From Sphingomonas hylomeconis (GTDB lineage Bacteria; Pseudomonadota; Alphaproteobacteria; Sphingomonadales; Sphingomonadaceae): a stretch of 47,569 bases of DNA. The DNA lies in contig NZ_JANQBK010000020.1 in NCBI RefSeq assembly GCF_025370105.1, positions 1 to 47,569 of the forward strand, written 5' to 3'. Shown here one piece after another: positions 1-9,351 of the stretch; position 1 is the stretch's first letter; each line of letters opens with the position of its first letter. The notes under the pieces are model-generated. The model did not search any database and was not told where the DNA came from. It saw only the letters and a list, made by a program, of their open reading frames with translations. The translations under genes and the position numbers were made by a program.

Positions 1-1
1 G

Positions 2-1297
2 GACGTCGAGGAGAAGTCGACCGGCGAGCTGCAGCTGTCGGCGGGCTATTCCAGCACCGAGAATATGGTCCTTTCTGCCAGCATTAAGCAGGGCAACTTC
101 CGCGGCAAAGGCCAGGAATTGCGCACCAGCTTCAATTATTCGAGCTATTCGAAGTCGGTCGAGCTGGGTTTCACCGAGCCCTATCTGTTCGACAAGAACA
201 TCGCCCTGGGCGGCGACATCTTCCGCCGCGATTACAGCCCGTACGGCTCGAGCAGTGACGACAGCACCTCTTACGAGCAGGTCTCGACCGGTTTCCAGCT
301 ACGCGCCGCCGTGCCGATGACCGAATATTGGTCCGCGACGACGCGCTACGGCCTGACCTATGACCAGGTCACGCTCGATGCCGATAGTTATTATACCAAC
401 GGCGTATGCGACGCCGCGCTCGCCGGCCAATATCTGTGCGAAGCGGTCGGCAACCGCTGGACCTCGTCCGTTGGCTATTCGCTGCTCTATGACAGTCTCA
501 ACAGCCGGTCGCGCCCCACCGCCGGCAGCAAATTCATTTTCAGCCAGGATTTCGCCGGACTGGGGGGCGATACACGCTACCTGCGCGCCACCGTCAACGC
601 CTCGAAATATCTAAATCTCGGCTCCAACTTCATCCTGCTCGCGCATGCCGAGGGTGGCTATATCAAGGGGCTGGGCCAGGATGTCCGGCTAACCGACCGC
701 TTCTATCTCGGCAGCCCAAACATGCGCGGCTTCGATATCCGTGGCGTCGGCCCGCGCGTGACCCGGACCTATTATGACACCTCGACCATCCCGGCGACGC
801 TTTCCACCGACAGCAGCTCGAATTCGCAAACCGCCCTCGGCGGCACCGCATATTACCAAGCGCGGCTCGAAGTCGAACTGCCGCTGGGCGCGGGCGCACG
901 CGAACTGGGGCTGCGCCCCTCGGTCTATCTCGACGTCGGCGCAGTGTTCGGCGGCAAGAAGCCGACGCTCACCGATACCTGCGCCGCCTCGATCTCCACC
1001 TCGACCACCTGCGTCGCCGGAACCCGCCAATATACCAATAGCGCCGGCGAATTGCTGTATCTCGATGCCGACGGCAACAGCACGACGACCAATACGGGCA
1101 CCGCCTACAGCTATTCCCTCGGCACGTACCGCGAGACCTATTCGAGCAACACCGCCAGCCCGCGTGTCGCGGTCGGCGTCGGCGTGAACTGGAATTCCCC
1201 CTTCGGCCCGTTGCGGATCGATATCGCCAAGGCGCTGCTCAAGGCCCCGGGCGACGACGACAAGCTCATCACCTTCAATATCGGCGGACAATTCTGA
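2..1297 (+). CDS. bamA: BamA outer membrane assembly factor, C-terminal part (5' end outside window)
   Basis: The reading frame is open from base 2, and its first visible residues (DVEEKSTGELQLSAGYSST) match the junction of the last POTRA domain with the beta-barrel in BamA/Omp85 proteins. About 431 residues follow, rich in alternating aromatic strands, ending in ...FNIGGQF with the C-terminal Phe typical of outer-membrane barrels. A segment near FYLGSPNMRGFDIRGVGPR matches the family's conserved RGF loop (L6). BamA inserts beta-barrel proteins into the outer membrane. The Ser/Thr-rich insert near residues 250-275 and the long stretch near residues 300-350 look like extracellular loops. The gene is convergent with the histidine kinase that follows. 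The N-terminal signal peptide and POTRA domains lie outside the window. Confidence 0.93.
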   Translation, partial: DVEEKSTGELQLSAGYSSTENMVLSASIKQGNFRGKGQELRTSFNYSSYSKSVELGFTEPYLFDKNIALGGDIFRRDYSPYGSSSDDSTSYEQVSTGFQLRAAVPMTEYWSATTRYGLTYDQVTLDADSYYTNGVCDAALAGQYLCEAVGNRWTSSVGYSLLYDSLNSRSRPTAGSKFIFSQDFAGLGGDTRYLRATVNASKYLNLGSNFILLAHAEGGYIKGLGQDVRLTDRFYLGSPNMRGFDIRGVGPRVTRTYYDTSTIPATLSTDSSSNSQTALGGTAYYQARLEVELPLGAGARELGLRPSVYLDVGAVFGGKKPTLTDTCAASISTSTTCVAGTRQYTNSAGELLYLDADGNSTTTNTGTAYSYSLGTYRETYSSNTASPRVAVGVGVNWNSPFGPLRIDIAKALLKAPGDDDKLITFNIGGQF

Positions 1298-1308
1298 TCG
1301 GTTTGCGC

Positions 1309-1329
1309 GCCGGCGGCGCTCGCGCCGGC
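1309..1329. terminator. GC-rich hairpin between convergent bamA and histidine kinase
   Basis: GCCGGCG and CGCCGGC form a 7-bp stem around a 7-base loop in the 51-bp gap between two convergent stop codons. There is no T-run, so this is a candidate bidirectional terminator only. Confidence 0.4.
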
Positions 1330-1348
1330 CGGTACCAACAAGTCTCGT

Positions 1349-2413
1349 TCAGGAGGACGGGCCCCGGCGCGGCACCATGACCTCCATCACGAGCCCGCGC
1401 CCATCCGCGGATACTGCTCGGATCGATCCGCCATGCCGTTCGACGGCATGTTTGGCGATCGCCAATCCCAAACCGAATCCGGTCATCTCCACGCCATCGG
1501 GATCTACGCGTTTGAACGGCTCGAAAATGTCGGCGAGCATTGCCGCCGGCACGCCGCGACCCTGATCGCTGATGCGCACCACCGCGCGCTCGGCATCTGC
1601 CTCCGCTGTGACGGTGACGCGCCCCCGCATCGGCGAAAATTTCACCGCGTTCCGAATGATATTCTCGAACGCGCGGTACAGCAGATCGCCATTGCCGATC
1701 GTCACGAACGCGGCGGATGGCAGGTAATGGATCTCGCACTGCCTGGCCCGGCCCTCGAACCTGGCGTCGTCAACGATCGCGGTCAGCAGATCGATCAGGT
1801 CGACCGGGCCAACCTCGAACTCGGCCGTGCCGGACTTCAGGCGCGCCAGCGTCAGCACTTCTTCGATCAGCAGATTGAGCCGTTCCGCTTCACGCTCGAT
1901 GCGCAGCACCATGTCCGGCAGCTTGTCGGGTGACTGGCGAAGCAGACCGATCGCCAGTTGCAGCCGCGTCAGCGGCGAGCGCAGCTCGTGCGAGACGTCG
2001 TGGAACAACCGCTCCTGCGTCGCCAGCAACTGCTGGAGCTGCGCCGCCATGCCATCGAAGTCGCGCGTCAGATCGGCGATCTCGTCGCGCCGCGTACCGA
2101 CCAGCGGATTCACGCGCGTGGCGAGCTCCCCCGCCGCGATCGCGCTAAACCCGCGGCTGAGATGCGTGATCGGGCGCGCCAGATACCACGCGACCGCGGC
2201 GCTGAACACCAGGCTGACGACCGTGCCGATCAGCAGCGGCATGGAGCGGTTGAACGGCAGCGCATCGAACACCACCCGCTCGGCAGAGACCGGTCGGACG
2301 AAGGCGAACAGCCCCGCCCCGATCAGGAACGAGGTGCCGCTGGCCAGCAGGAAAGCGATGAACAGCTTCCAGAACAGCCGGCCGGGGCGCAAGGTAGCGA
2401 AGGGGGGCATCAT
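1349..2413 (-). CDS. Cpx-like sensor histidine kinase
   Basis: This is a membrane sensor kinase of about 354 residues. Two membrane segments (about residues 13-36 and 53-75) flank a very short periplasmic loop of under 20 residues. They are followed by a HAMP linker, an H-box (FHDVSHELRSPLTRLQ, close to the CpxA H-box), an N-box (ENIIRNAVKFSP), a G1 box (DQGRGVP), an F-box (FEPFKR) and a G2 box (GFGLGLAIAKH). The start overlaps the stop of the upstream response regulator as ATGA, so the two are translationally coupled. The tiny periplasmic loop suggests that it senses membrane state or a partner rather than binding a ligand directly. Its likely target is the divergent RND pump. Confidence 0.9.
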   Translation of the reverse strand: MMPPFATLRPGRLFWKLFIAFLLASGTSFLIGAGLFAFVRPVSAERVVFDALPFNRSMPLLIGTVVSLVFSAAVAWYLARPITHLSRGFSAIAAGELATRVNPLVGTRRDEIADLTRDFDGMAAQLQQLLATQERLFHDVSHELRSPLTRLQLAIGLLRQSPDKLPDMVLRIEREAERLNLLIEEVLTLARLKSGTAEFEVGPVDLIDLLTAIVDDARFEGRARQCEIHYLPSAAFVTIGNGDLLYRAFENIIRNAVKFSPMRGRVTVTAEADAERAVVRISDQGRGVPAAMLADIFEPFKRVDPDGVEMTGFGLGLAIAKHAVERHGGSIRAVSADGRGLVMEVMVPRRGPSS

Positions 2414-3096
2414 TCGCACGCCAGCTGATAGCCCTGGCCGCGGATCCCCAGGATCCACGGCTGGCCATCGGCGCGCGGCCCGAGCTTCTGGCGGATGCTG
2501 CTGATATGGACGTCGATGCGACGATCATAGGCGGTGAGCGCGCGACCGAGAGCCTCGAGCGACAATTGCTCCTTGCTGACGATATGCCCGGCATGACGCG
2601 CCAGTTCTTCGAGCAGGCTGAATTCGGTGCCGGTGAGATCGAGCGCCGCGCCGTGCCATTCGGCGCGGCGTTTGCCCGGCAACAGCGTCAGCGGGCCGGC
2701 GACGATCGGCCCGCCAGGCCCGGCATCGCCGCTGGTCGAGACACGGCGCAGGATCGCGCGCATGCGTGCCACCAACTCGCCGGCCGAGCACGGCTTCGGA
2801 ACATAATCGTCGGCGCCCAGGTCCAGGCCGGAAATGCGATCCACGTCGTCGCCCCGCGCGGTCAGCAGCAAGATCGGTACGTCGCTCGATCGCCGGATAC
2901 GCCGCAGCACCTCGATGCCGGACAGGCGCGGCAGCATCACGTCGAGCACAACGAGATCGTATCGGCCGGACAGTGCCTCGGCCTCTCCGCTCTGCCCGTC
3001 ATGTACGGCAAACGCGCCCAACCCCTCGCCGGCGAGATATTCGGCCAGCATCGCGGTCAGGTCGCGATCGTCGTCGATGAGCAGGATTCGGGGCAT
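2410..3096 (-). CDS. OmpR/CpxR-family response regulator
   Basis: A protein of about 228 residues with an N-terminal receiver domain (acidic pocket DDD near residues 7-9, phospho-Asp in VVLDVMLP, the switch Thr in LLTAR, Lys in VPKPCSAGEL) and a C-terminal winged helix ending ...RGQGYQLACE. I chose the ATG at 3096 because GGAGAAG lies directly upstream; in-frame ATGs at 3126 and 3132 are alternatives. It is encoded immediately upstream of its kinase and divergently from the NodT-MFP-RND operon. Direct repeats in the shared intergenic region (see 3161-3198) are its probable binding site. Confidence 0.9.
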   Translation of the reverse strand: MPRILLIDDDRDLTAMLAEYLAGEGLGAFAVHDGQSGEAEALSGRYDLVVLDVMLPRLSGIEVLRRIRRSSDVPILLLTARGDDVDRISGLDLGADDYVPKPCSAGELVARMRAILRRVSTSGDAGPGGPIVAGPLTLLPGKRRAEWHGAALDLTGTEFSLLEELARHAGHIVSKEQLSLEALGRALTAYDRRIDVHISSIRQKLGPRADGQPWILGIRGQGYQLACE

Positions 3097-3160
3097 CTTC
3101 TCCGGTCGGCGCTTGTAGATGTCCATCGTCATGCCCCTGGTCGAACGGATCGCGCGCGCA

Positions 3161-3198
3161 CCTTTACATAACTGAACGCACCTTTTGCCTAACTTTAC
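3161..3198. promoter_or_regulatory. Direct repeats in the two-component/efflux divergent promoter, candidate response regulator site
   Basis: CCTTTACATAACT at 3161 recurs as CCTTTTGCCTAACT at 3181, a period of about 20 bp (two helical turns), which is how OmpR-family dimers usually bind. On the minus strand 3184-3198 reads GTAAAGTTAGGCAAA, one mismatch from the CpxR box GTAAA-N5-GTAAA. The region is visibly more AT-rich than its surroundings. Confidence 0.5.
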
Positions 3199-3246
3199 AC
3201 GCGCCGCGAACAACCAGACATGCGGCTGGTCTAACGGCAGCGGATC

Positions 3247-4674
3247 ATGATCAATCGACGCCCCCTGTCTCACGTGCGCCGCGCGCCGCTTCGTTCGGCG
3301 CTGCTCGCGACCGCGCTGCTCGCCGGCTGTACGGTCGGCCCGAACTATCAACGCCCCCAGATCGCCACGCCCCCAGCCTGGATCGCCCCCGTTACGAAAG
3401 ACGCGCGGTCGAGTGCACTATCCGGTTGGTGGCAGCGCTTCGACGATCCTACGTTGCTGCGGCTGCAGCAGCAGGCCGAGGCGTTCAGCCCGACGCTCGA
3501 TCAGGCGGTCGCACGCATCCTGCAGGCGCGCGCCACGCTGGATACCAATCGCGCGCAGGGCGCGCCGACGCTCAACGCCGGCGCGTCCTACACCGAGAGC
3601 GGGCAAAGATCGTCCGGCAGCGGACAGAGCTTTCAGGTAACGTCGGGCGGCTTCCAGCCAAGCGCCGACGCCAGCTGGACGCTCGATCTGTTCGGCAAGA
3701 TCCGCCGCAACAACGAAGCCGCGCGTGCACGTATCGAAGCGCGGGGCAATGATCTGGCCGACGCCCGGATCGCGCTGGCCGCCGAGGTGGCAGACGATTA
3801 TGTCCAATATCGCGGCTGCGAGCAGCTTGCCGATCTCTATGATCAGCAGGCCAAATCACAGGCGCAGACGGCCCGCCTGACCCGGATCAGCCAGCGGGCT
3901 GGCTTTACCGCACCTGCGGATGCCGAACTCACCGATGCCAGCGCTGCAAGCGTGCGCGCCAGTTACACCGATCAGGTCGCACAATGCGATCTGCTGGTGA
4001 AGAGCCTGACCTCGCTAACCGGTTCGGACGAGGCGGCGCTGCGCGCAATGCTGGCGCCCGGCAAGGCGAAGCTGCCCATGCCAGCGACATTGGACGTGAC
4101 GACCCTGCCGGCCGATCTGGTGCGGCAGCGGCCCGACATTGCCTCCGCCGAGCGCGAACTGGCCGCGTCCAACGCGGAAATCGGCGCCGCGACGGCGGAT
4201 CTCTATCCCAGCTTGTCGCTCTCCGGATCGATCTCCGCGGGCGGGGGCCTGACTCAATGGTCGTTCGGCCCTTCACTCAGCTTGCCCATCCTGGACGGTG
4301 GCAAGGCACGCGCCGGGGTGCGCAGTGCCCGCGCGGGTTATGATCTGCAGTTCGCGACCTATCGCGAGAGCGTCCGTGCCGGCATCGTGGAGGTCGAGCA
4401 GGCGCTGGTGCGGCTGCAATCGGCGCGCGGGCGCGACGCCGATCTGGCGCGTTCGGCGCAAGGCTATGCCGCCAGTTTCGCGGCCATTGACCGGCAGCGC
4501 GAGGTCGGCTCGGTCAGCATGATCGAGCGCGAAAGCGCGCGGCGCAACGCGCTCGACGCGCAGCGGAAACTGGTCGACCTTCGCCTGACGCAGGTGCGCG
4601 AGCTGATCGCGCTGTACAAGGCATTGGGCGGCGGTTGGGACGCGACCACGGCATCCACCGGAGCAAATACATGA
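3247..4674 (+). CDS. NodT/OprM-type outer membrane efflux lipoprotein
   Basis: This is the TolC-like outer-membrane channel of a tripartite pump. The N-terminus has a lipoprotein signal with lipobox LLAGC (Cys near residue 29) followed by TVGPNYQRP, the usual start of mature NodT/OprM proteins. The two repeated halves carry long helical stretches and the conserved LPADLVRQRPDI and AxAxLYPSLSLSGS segments. At 475 residues it is normal family length. Its stop overlaps the adaptor start by 4 bp (ATGA), so it is the first gene of a three-gene operon. The ATG at 3247 has only a weak upstream purine stretch. Confidence 0.93.
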   Translation: MINRRPLSHVRRAPLRSALLATALLAGCTVGPNYQRPQIATPPAWIAPVTKDARSSALSGWWQRFDDPTLLRLQQQAEAFSPTLDQAVARILQARATLDTNRAQGAPTLNAGASYTESGQRSSGSGQSFQVTSGGFQPSADASWTLDLFGKIRRNNEAARARIEARGNDLADARIALAAEVADDYVQYRGCEQLADLYDQQAKSQAQTARLTRISQRAGFTAPADAELTDASAASVRASYTDQVAQCDLLVKSLTSLTGSDEAALRAMLAPGKAKLPMPATLDVTTLPADLVRQRPDIASAERELAASNAEIGAATADLYPSLSLSGSISAGGGLTQWSFGPSLSLPILDGGKARAGVRSARAGYDLQFATYRESVRAGIVEVEQALVRLQSARGRDADLARSAQGYAASFAAIDRQREVGSVSMIERESARRNALDAQRKLVDLRLTQVRELIALYKALGGGWDATTASTGANT

Positions 4675-5765
4675 TGCGTTATCCCCCCCTCTCCATGCTG
4701 CTGCATGGCGCGCTCATCGCCTGCGCTCTGGCGCTGACCGGATGCAGCGGCACGGACGCGGAGGCCGCCAAGGACGTGCCCGCCAGCCTGACCGTCACGG
4801 TGACGCGCCCGCAGCAGCTTTCCTGGCCCCAGCAGCTCAGCGCCAACGGCACTCTGCAACCTTGGCAGGAGGTGGTGATCAGCGCCGAGACGGGTCCCTA
4901 TCGGATCGCATCGCTGAACGCGGATGTCGGCAGCCGGGTACGTCAGGGGCAGGTGCTGGCGACTCTGGCGCGCGAGGCGCTGCTCGCCGAGCGGGCCCGG
5001 TTGCAGGCGGCGGTGGCCGAAGCGCAGGCCAATCTCGTCAAGGCCAATAGCGATGTCGAGCGTGCGCGGCAGATCGGCGACAGCGGCGCGCTCTCCGCGC
5101 AGCAGATCCAAAGCTATCGCGTCACGCAGCAGACGTCGCAGGCAACGCTTGCGGCGGCGCGCGCGCAGGTCCGCGGGGCAGACGTACAATTGGGCCAGGC
5201 CAACGTGCGGGCGGCGGACGACGGCGTGGTCTCGTCGCGCACGGCGCTGCTCGGCAAGGTGGTCAACGCCGGGGACGAGATGTTCCGCCTGGTGCGGCAG
5301 GGCATCATCGAATGGCAGGCCGAGCTCGATTCGCGCCAGATCGCCGCGGTCCGCGCCGGCCAGGTGGCGCGCGTGACCCTGCCCGGCGGGCAGAGCGTCA
5401 GCGGCACCGTGCGGCTCGTCTCGCCCACGCTGACCAGCACCACGAGCCGCGGCATCGTCTATGTGCGCCTGCCGGCAAACTCGCCCGCGCGATCGGGCAT
5501 GTATGGCAGCGGCGTGATCGAGGTCGGCGCCGGGCCGGTGCTGACCGTGCCCGATAGCGCGATCGTGCTGCGCGACGGCAAATCCTATGCCTATCTTCTC
5601 GGCAAGGACAATCGCGTCAAGGAGACGGTGGTGACCGCGGGCCAGCGCCGCGATGGCCGCGTCGCGGTGAGCGGCATTGCCGCCGACGCGCAGGTCGTTG
5701 CGGCCGGCAGCGCCTTCCTCAGCGACGGTGTCACGGTGCGCGTGACGCGGAGTGCCGCGAAGTGA
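4671..5765 (+). CDS. RND efflux periplasmic adaptor (membrane fusion) lipoprotein
   Basis: A protein of 364 residues that starts at the ATG overlapping the upstream TGA, with lipobox LTGC about 23 residues in. Next come a barrel-lipoyl half (LSANGTLQPWQEVVISAETG), an alpha-helical hairpin (residues of about 100-150, VAEAQANLVKAN...QTSQATLAAARAQ), a second lipoyl half (ADDGVVSSRTALLGKVV), and a beta-barrel with a membrane-proximal domain. It bridges the NodT channel and the RND permease. The last codons overlap the permease start (GTGA), so all three proteins are translationally coupled. Confidence 0.92.
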   Translation: MMRYPPLSMLLHGALIACALALTGCSGTDAEAAKDVPASLTVTVTRPQQLSWPQQLSANGTLQPWQEVVISAETGPYRIASLNADVGSRVRQGQVLATLAREALLAERARLQAAVAEAQANLVKANSDVERARQIGDSGALSAQQIQSYRVTQQTSQATLAAARAQVRGADVQLGQANVRAADDGVVSSRTALLGKVVNAGDEMFRLVRQGIIEWQAELDSRQIAAVRAGQVARVTLPGGQSVSGTVRLVSPTLTSTTSRGIVYVRLPANSPARSGMYGSGVIEVGAGPVLTVPDSAIVLRDGKSYAYLLGKDNRVKETVVTAGQRRDGRVAVSGIAADAQVVAAGSAFLSDGVTVRVTRSAAK

Positions 5766-8700
5766 ATATTTCCGCGCTGTCGATCCGGCATCCCGTGCCG
5801 GCCGTGCTGTTGTTCATCATGCTGACGATCTTCGGGATCATCGGTTTCAGCCGTTTGCAGGTCCAGAATTTCCCCGACATGGACCTGCCGACGGTCACCG
5901 TTACCGCCTCGCTGGAAGGCGCGGCACCTGAGCAGCTCGAGACCGAGGTGGCGCGCAAGATCGAGGACCGGCTGACCTCGCTGCGCCTGCTGGACCACGT
6001 CACCACCACGATCACCGAAGGTACGGTGAGCATCGCCGTCTCCTTCACGATCGACAAGGATGGCAATGAGGCGGTGCAGGAGGTGCGCAACGCCGTCGAC
6101 GGCGCGCGGCAAGACCTGCCGTCCGCGCTGCAGACACCGACCGTATCGAAGCAGACCGCCAATGGCTCGTCGATGCTGACCTATATCATCCAGGCCAAGG
6201 ACATGGACGAACAGGCGCTTTCCTGGTTCGTGGATAGTGACGTCACCAAGGCGCTGCAATCGGTGCAGGGCGTCGCCAGCGTGGCGCGCGTCGGCGGTAT
6301 CTCCCGAGCGGTAAATGTCGATCTGGATCCGGCGGCGATGGCGGGGCTCGGTGTCGCCGCGGCAGACGTCAGCGCGAAGCTCAAGGCGATGCAGACCGAT
6401 CAGTCTGGCGGGCGCGGCGACATCGGCACGCAGCGCCAGTCGCTGCGGACGCTGGCGGCGGTGCACGATCCGGCGGACCTGGCGGCGATCAGCATCCCCG
6501 CGAGCACCGGGCAGATGATCACGCTTGGCCAAATCGCCAAGATCGAAGACGGCCATGCCGAGCGCAGCACGCTGGCCTATCGCGACGGCAAGCCGGTGAT
6601 CGGCTTCACCGTGACGCGCTCGCTCGGCTTCGGCGACGCCGCGGTCGCGGAAAAGGCGCGCGCCGCGGTGGCGAGTTTTTCGGCGCAGCATCCCGAGGTA
6701 CGGATCGTCGAGGCCAGCAACACGGTCACGCCGATCGTCGACAATTACGAAGGCTCGATGGATCTGCTGCTCGAGGGCGCCCTGCTTGCCGTGCTGGTGG
6801 TGTGGCTGTTCCTGCGCGACTGGCGCGCGACGCTGATTTCGGCGACCGCGCTGCCGCTGTCGATCATCCCAACCTTCGGCGTGATGTATCTGTGCGGCTT
6901 CACGCTCAACATGATCTCTTTGCTATCGATCGCGCTGGTGATCGGCATCCTGGTCGATGATGCGATCGTCGAGGTGGAGAATATCGAGCGGCACATGCGC
7001 ATGGGCAAGGGGCCGGTGGAAGCGGCGACCGAGGCGGCCGACGAGATCGGCCTGGCGGTGGTCGCCACCACCTTCACGCTGGTCGCGGTGTTCCTGCCGA
7101 CCGCCTTCATGAGCGGCATTCCCGGCAAGCTATTTCGCGAATTCGGGGTGACTGCCTCGGTCGCCGTGTTGTTTTCCCTGCTCGTGGCGCGCCTGCTGAC
7201 GCCGATGATGGCGGCCTATTTCCTGCGCCCCACCACCCATGAGGACAAGGACGGCAAGCTGATGACGCGCTATCTGCGCGCGATCCAGAGTTCGCTGAAG
7301 CGACGGCGCATCACGGTCATCCCGGCCGGTGTGTTCCTGCTCGTCTCCTGCTCGATGATCCCGCTGCTGCCCTCGGGCTTCATCCCCGCCCAGGACAATT
7401 CGCAATCCAGCGTCTCGCTGGAGCTGCCCCCCGGCAGCACGCTCGACGAAACGGCGGCGATCGCGCGACAGGCGACGGCAATCCTGCGGAACATCCCCGA
7501 GGTGACGCACGTCTTTGCCTCAGTCGGCACCGCCACCAGCGGCGGGGGCCTGGATTCTTCCTCGACCGCCGCCGTGGGCAGCGCGACCCTGACCGTCGAC
7601 CTCGCCGCGCGCGGCGACCGCGATGACAAACAAGCGGGCGTGGAAGCGAAAATGCGCAATGCGCTGCGCGCACTGCCGGGCATACGCGTCAGTGTGGGCG
7701 GATCGGGCAATGGCGAAGTGCTGCAGCTCGTGCTTGCCGGCGACGACGGCGATTTGCTCGAACGCACCGCCAGCACCGTGGAAGCAGCGGTGCGCAGCGG
7801 GATTTCCGGTATCGGCAACGTAACCTCCAGCGCCGCGCAGCAGCGCCCGGAGATCCAGTTCCGGCCGGATTATGCCCGCTCCGCCGTGCTCGGCGTGACC
7901 AGCCAGGACATTGGCGACACCGTCCGCATCGCCACGTCCGGCGATTATGCCGCCTCGCTGCCCAAGCTGAACCTGTCGGACCGGCAGGTGGATATCCTGG
8001 TCCGCATGAATCCGGCAATGCGCACGGATCCGCAAGCCTTCGGGCTGCTGCGCGTCAACGGGACCAACGGCCAGGTGGCGTTGGGCTCGATCGCCGAAAT
8101 AGGTTATGGCAGCAGCCCCGCTCAGATCGACCGGCTCGACCGGCGGCGCAACGTGACGCTTTCGATCGAGCTCAACGGCCGCCCCTTGAGCGACGTGATG
8201 GCGGAGGCCAAACTCCTGCCGTCGGTGAAGAACCTGCCGGCGGGGGTGAGCCTGGTCGAGCAGGGCGAGCTGCAGCGCACCTCCGAATTGCTCGGCAGTT
8301 TCGGGCTGGCGATGGGGATCGGGATTTTCTGCATCTGGGCGGTGCTGGTGCTGTTGTTCCACGATTTCCTCCAGCCGGCGACGATCCTCTCGGCGCTGCC
8401 CCTGTCGCTGGGCGGGGCGCTGTTCGCCTTGCTGATCTGCAACATGAGCTTTTCGATGCCGTCGGTGATCGGGTTGCTGATGCTGATGGGCGTGGTGACC
8501 AAGAATTCGATCCTCCTTGTCGAATATGCCATCATGGCGCGGCGCGAACAGGGCATGTCGCGCTACGACGCCCTGATCGACGCCTGCCACAAGCGCGTGC
8601 GGCCGATCATCATGACGACGATCGCGATGGCCGCCGGCATGCTGCCGACCGCGCTCGGCTTCGGGGCCGATCCCAGCTTCCGCCAGCCGATGGCCGTCGT

Positions 8701-8857
8701 GGTGATCGGCGGGCTGGTGACCTCCACCGTGCTGAGCCTGCTCGTCGTGCCGGTGATCTTCACCTATGTCGACGATTTCGAACATTGGCTGCGCCGCCGC
8801 ATATGGCGGCAAGACCGACGCGCAGCCCCGACGGGAAAAGAACGCCAGGCTGTCTGA
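5762..8857 (+). CDS. RND multidrug efflux permease (HAE1/AcrB type)
   Basis: This is a proton-driven inner-membrane pump of 1031 residues, the standard length. It starts at a GTG that overlaps the adaptor stop. It opens with the family signature SIRHPVPAVLLFIMLTIFG and has the usual two six-helix halves with large periplasmic loops. The proton-relay acidic pair is present in TM4 (ILVDDAIVEVENIERHM), and the partner Lys in the second half (VTKNSILLVEYAI). No substrate can be read from the sequence. The pump is probably controlled by the adjacent Cpx-like system, giving a membrane-stress or toxic-compound response unit. Confidence 0.94.
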   Translation: MNISALSIRHPVPAVLLFIMLTIFGIIGFSRLQVQNFPDMDLPTVTVTASLEGAAPEQLETEVARKIEDRLTSLRLLDHVTTTITEGTVSIAVSFTIDKDGNEAVQEVRNAVDGARQDLPSALQTPTVSKQTANGSSMLTYIIQAKDMDEQALSWFVDSDVTKALQSVQGVASVARVGGISRAVNVDLDPAAMAGLGVAAADVSAKLKAMQTDQSGGRGDIGTQRQSLRTLAAVHDPADLAAISIPASTGQMITLGQIAKIEDGHAERSTLAYRDGKPVIGFTVTRSLGFGDAAVAEKARAAVASFSAQHPEVRIVEASNTVTPIVDNYEGSMDLLLEGALLAVLVVWLFLRDWRATLISATALPLSIIPTFGVMYLCGFTLNMISLLSIALVIGILVDDAIVEVENIERHMRMGKGPVEAATEAADEIGLAVVATTFTLVAVFLPTAFMSGIPGKLFREFGVTASVAVLFSLLVARLLTPMMAAYFLRPTTHEDKDGKLMTRYLRAIQSSLKRRRITVIPAGVFLLVSCSMIPLLPSGFIPAQDNSQSSVSLELPPGSTLDETAAIARQATAILRNIPEVTHVFASVGTATSGGGLDSSSTAAVGSATLTVDLAARGDRDDKQAGVEAKMRNALRALPGIRVSVGGSGNGEVLQLVLAGDDGDLLERTASTVEAAVRSGISGIGNVTSSAAQQRPEIQFRPDYARSAVLGVTSQDIGDTVRIATSGDYAASLPKLNLSDRQVDILVRMNPAMRTDPQAFGLLRVNGTNGQVALGSIAEIGYGSSPAQIDRLDRRRNVTLSIELNGRPLSDVMAEAKLLPSVKNLPAGVSLVEQGELQRTSELLGSFGLAMGIGIFCIWAVLVLLFHDFLQPATILSALPLSLGGALFALLICNMSFSMPSVIGLLMLMGVVTKNSILLVEYAIMARREQGMSRYDALIDACHKRVRPIIMTTIAMAAGMLPTALGFGADPSFRQPMAVVVIGGLVTSTVLSLLVVPVIFTYVDDFEHWLRRRIWRQDRRAAPTGKERQAV

Positions 8858-9351
8858 GGTTCGGCGGCATGGGGCAGCAGGTCGGGAACATCGATCCTAA
8901 GGAAGGCGAGCGACGACTGCTGCGTCGCGATGCGTCTCGAGGCAGGCAGGCCGTGTTCCTTCCATCCAACGCGCCCCGTCTTTCGCGCGCCTGGCGACGC
9001 CGAAAGCGCACGCCCGGGGTACGCTGAGATGGCGGCCAGCGATAGCGGCATTGCTACCCCCCAACCGTTTGCGCGACCGCTTTAAGCGCCGCGCGCCGCG
9101 CTGCGATTGAGCCCGCCTTCGCCTAGCCGCCCGCGACGAAAGCCCCAGCGGAAGGCCACAGGTTCTGCTGGGAAGATACTCGGAATCGGTTCCTATCGAA
9201 TTGAGAAATCGAATCTCCGCAGCCCCCTGGTTCCCGGCGCGTGGACCGCACCCGACGGTGGCACGTTCAACCGCAGTCTGGGACCACGCCCGGCTCAACG
9301 GCTTGGAATGCGCGAGGGCGCTTGCCCGCTGTTGAAGCCGTTGACTGTGCA
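8858..9351. other. Intergenic region, no gene recognised
   Basis: A 494-bp gap between the convergent RND permease and SDR genes. Short open frames run on both strands, but none has a recognisable domain, a good ribosome-binding site or sensible composition. I see no clear terminator. It may contain decayed coding sequence. Confidence 0.5.

Noticed and set aside
5591..8812. Long minus-strand open frames under the RND permease
   Set aside because: His/Arg/Gln-rich shadows of a well-supported permease; no initiation signals.
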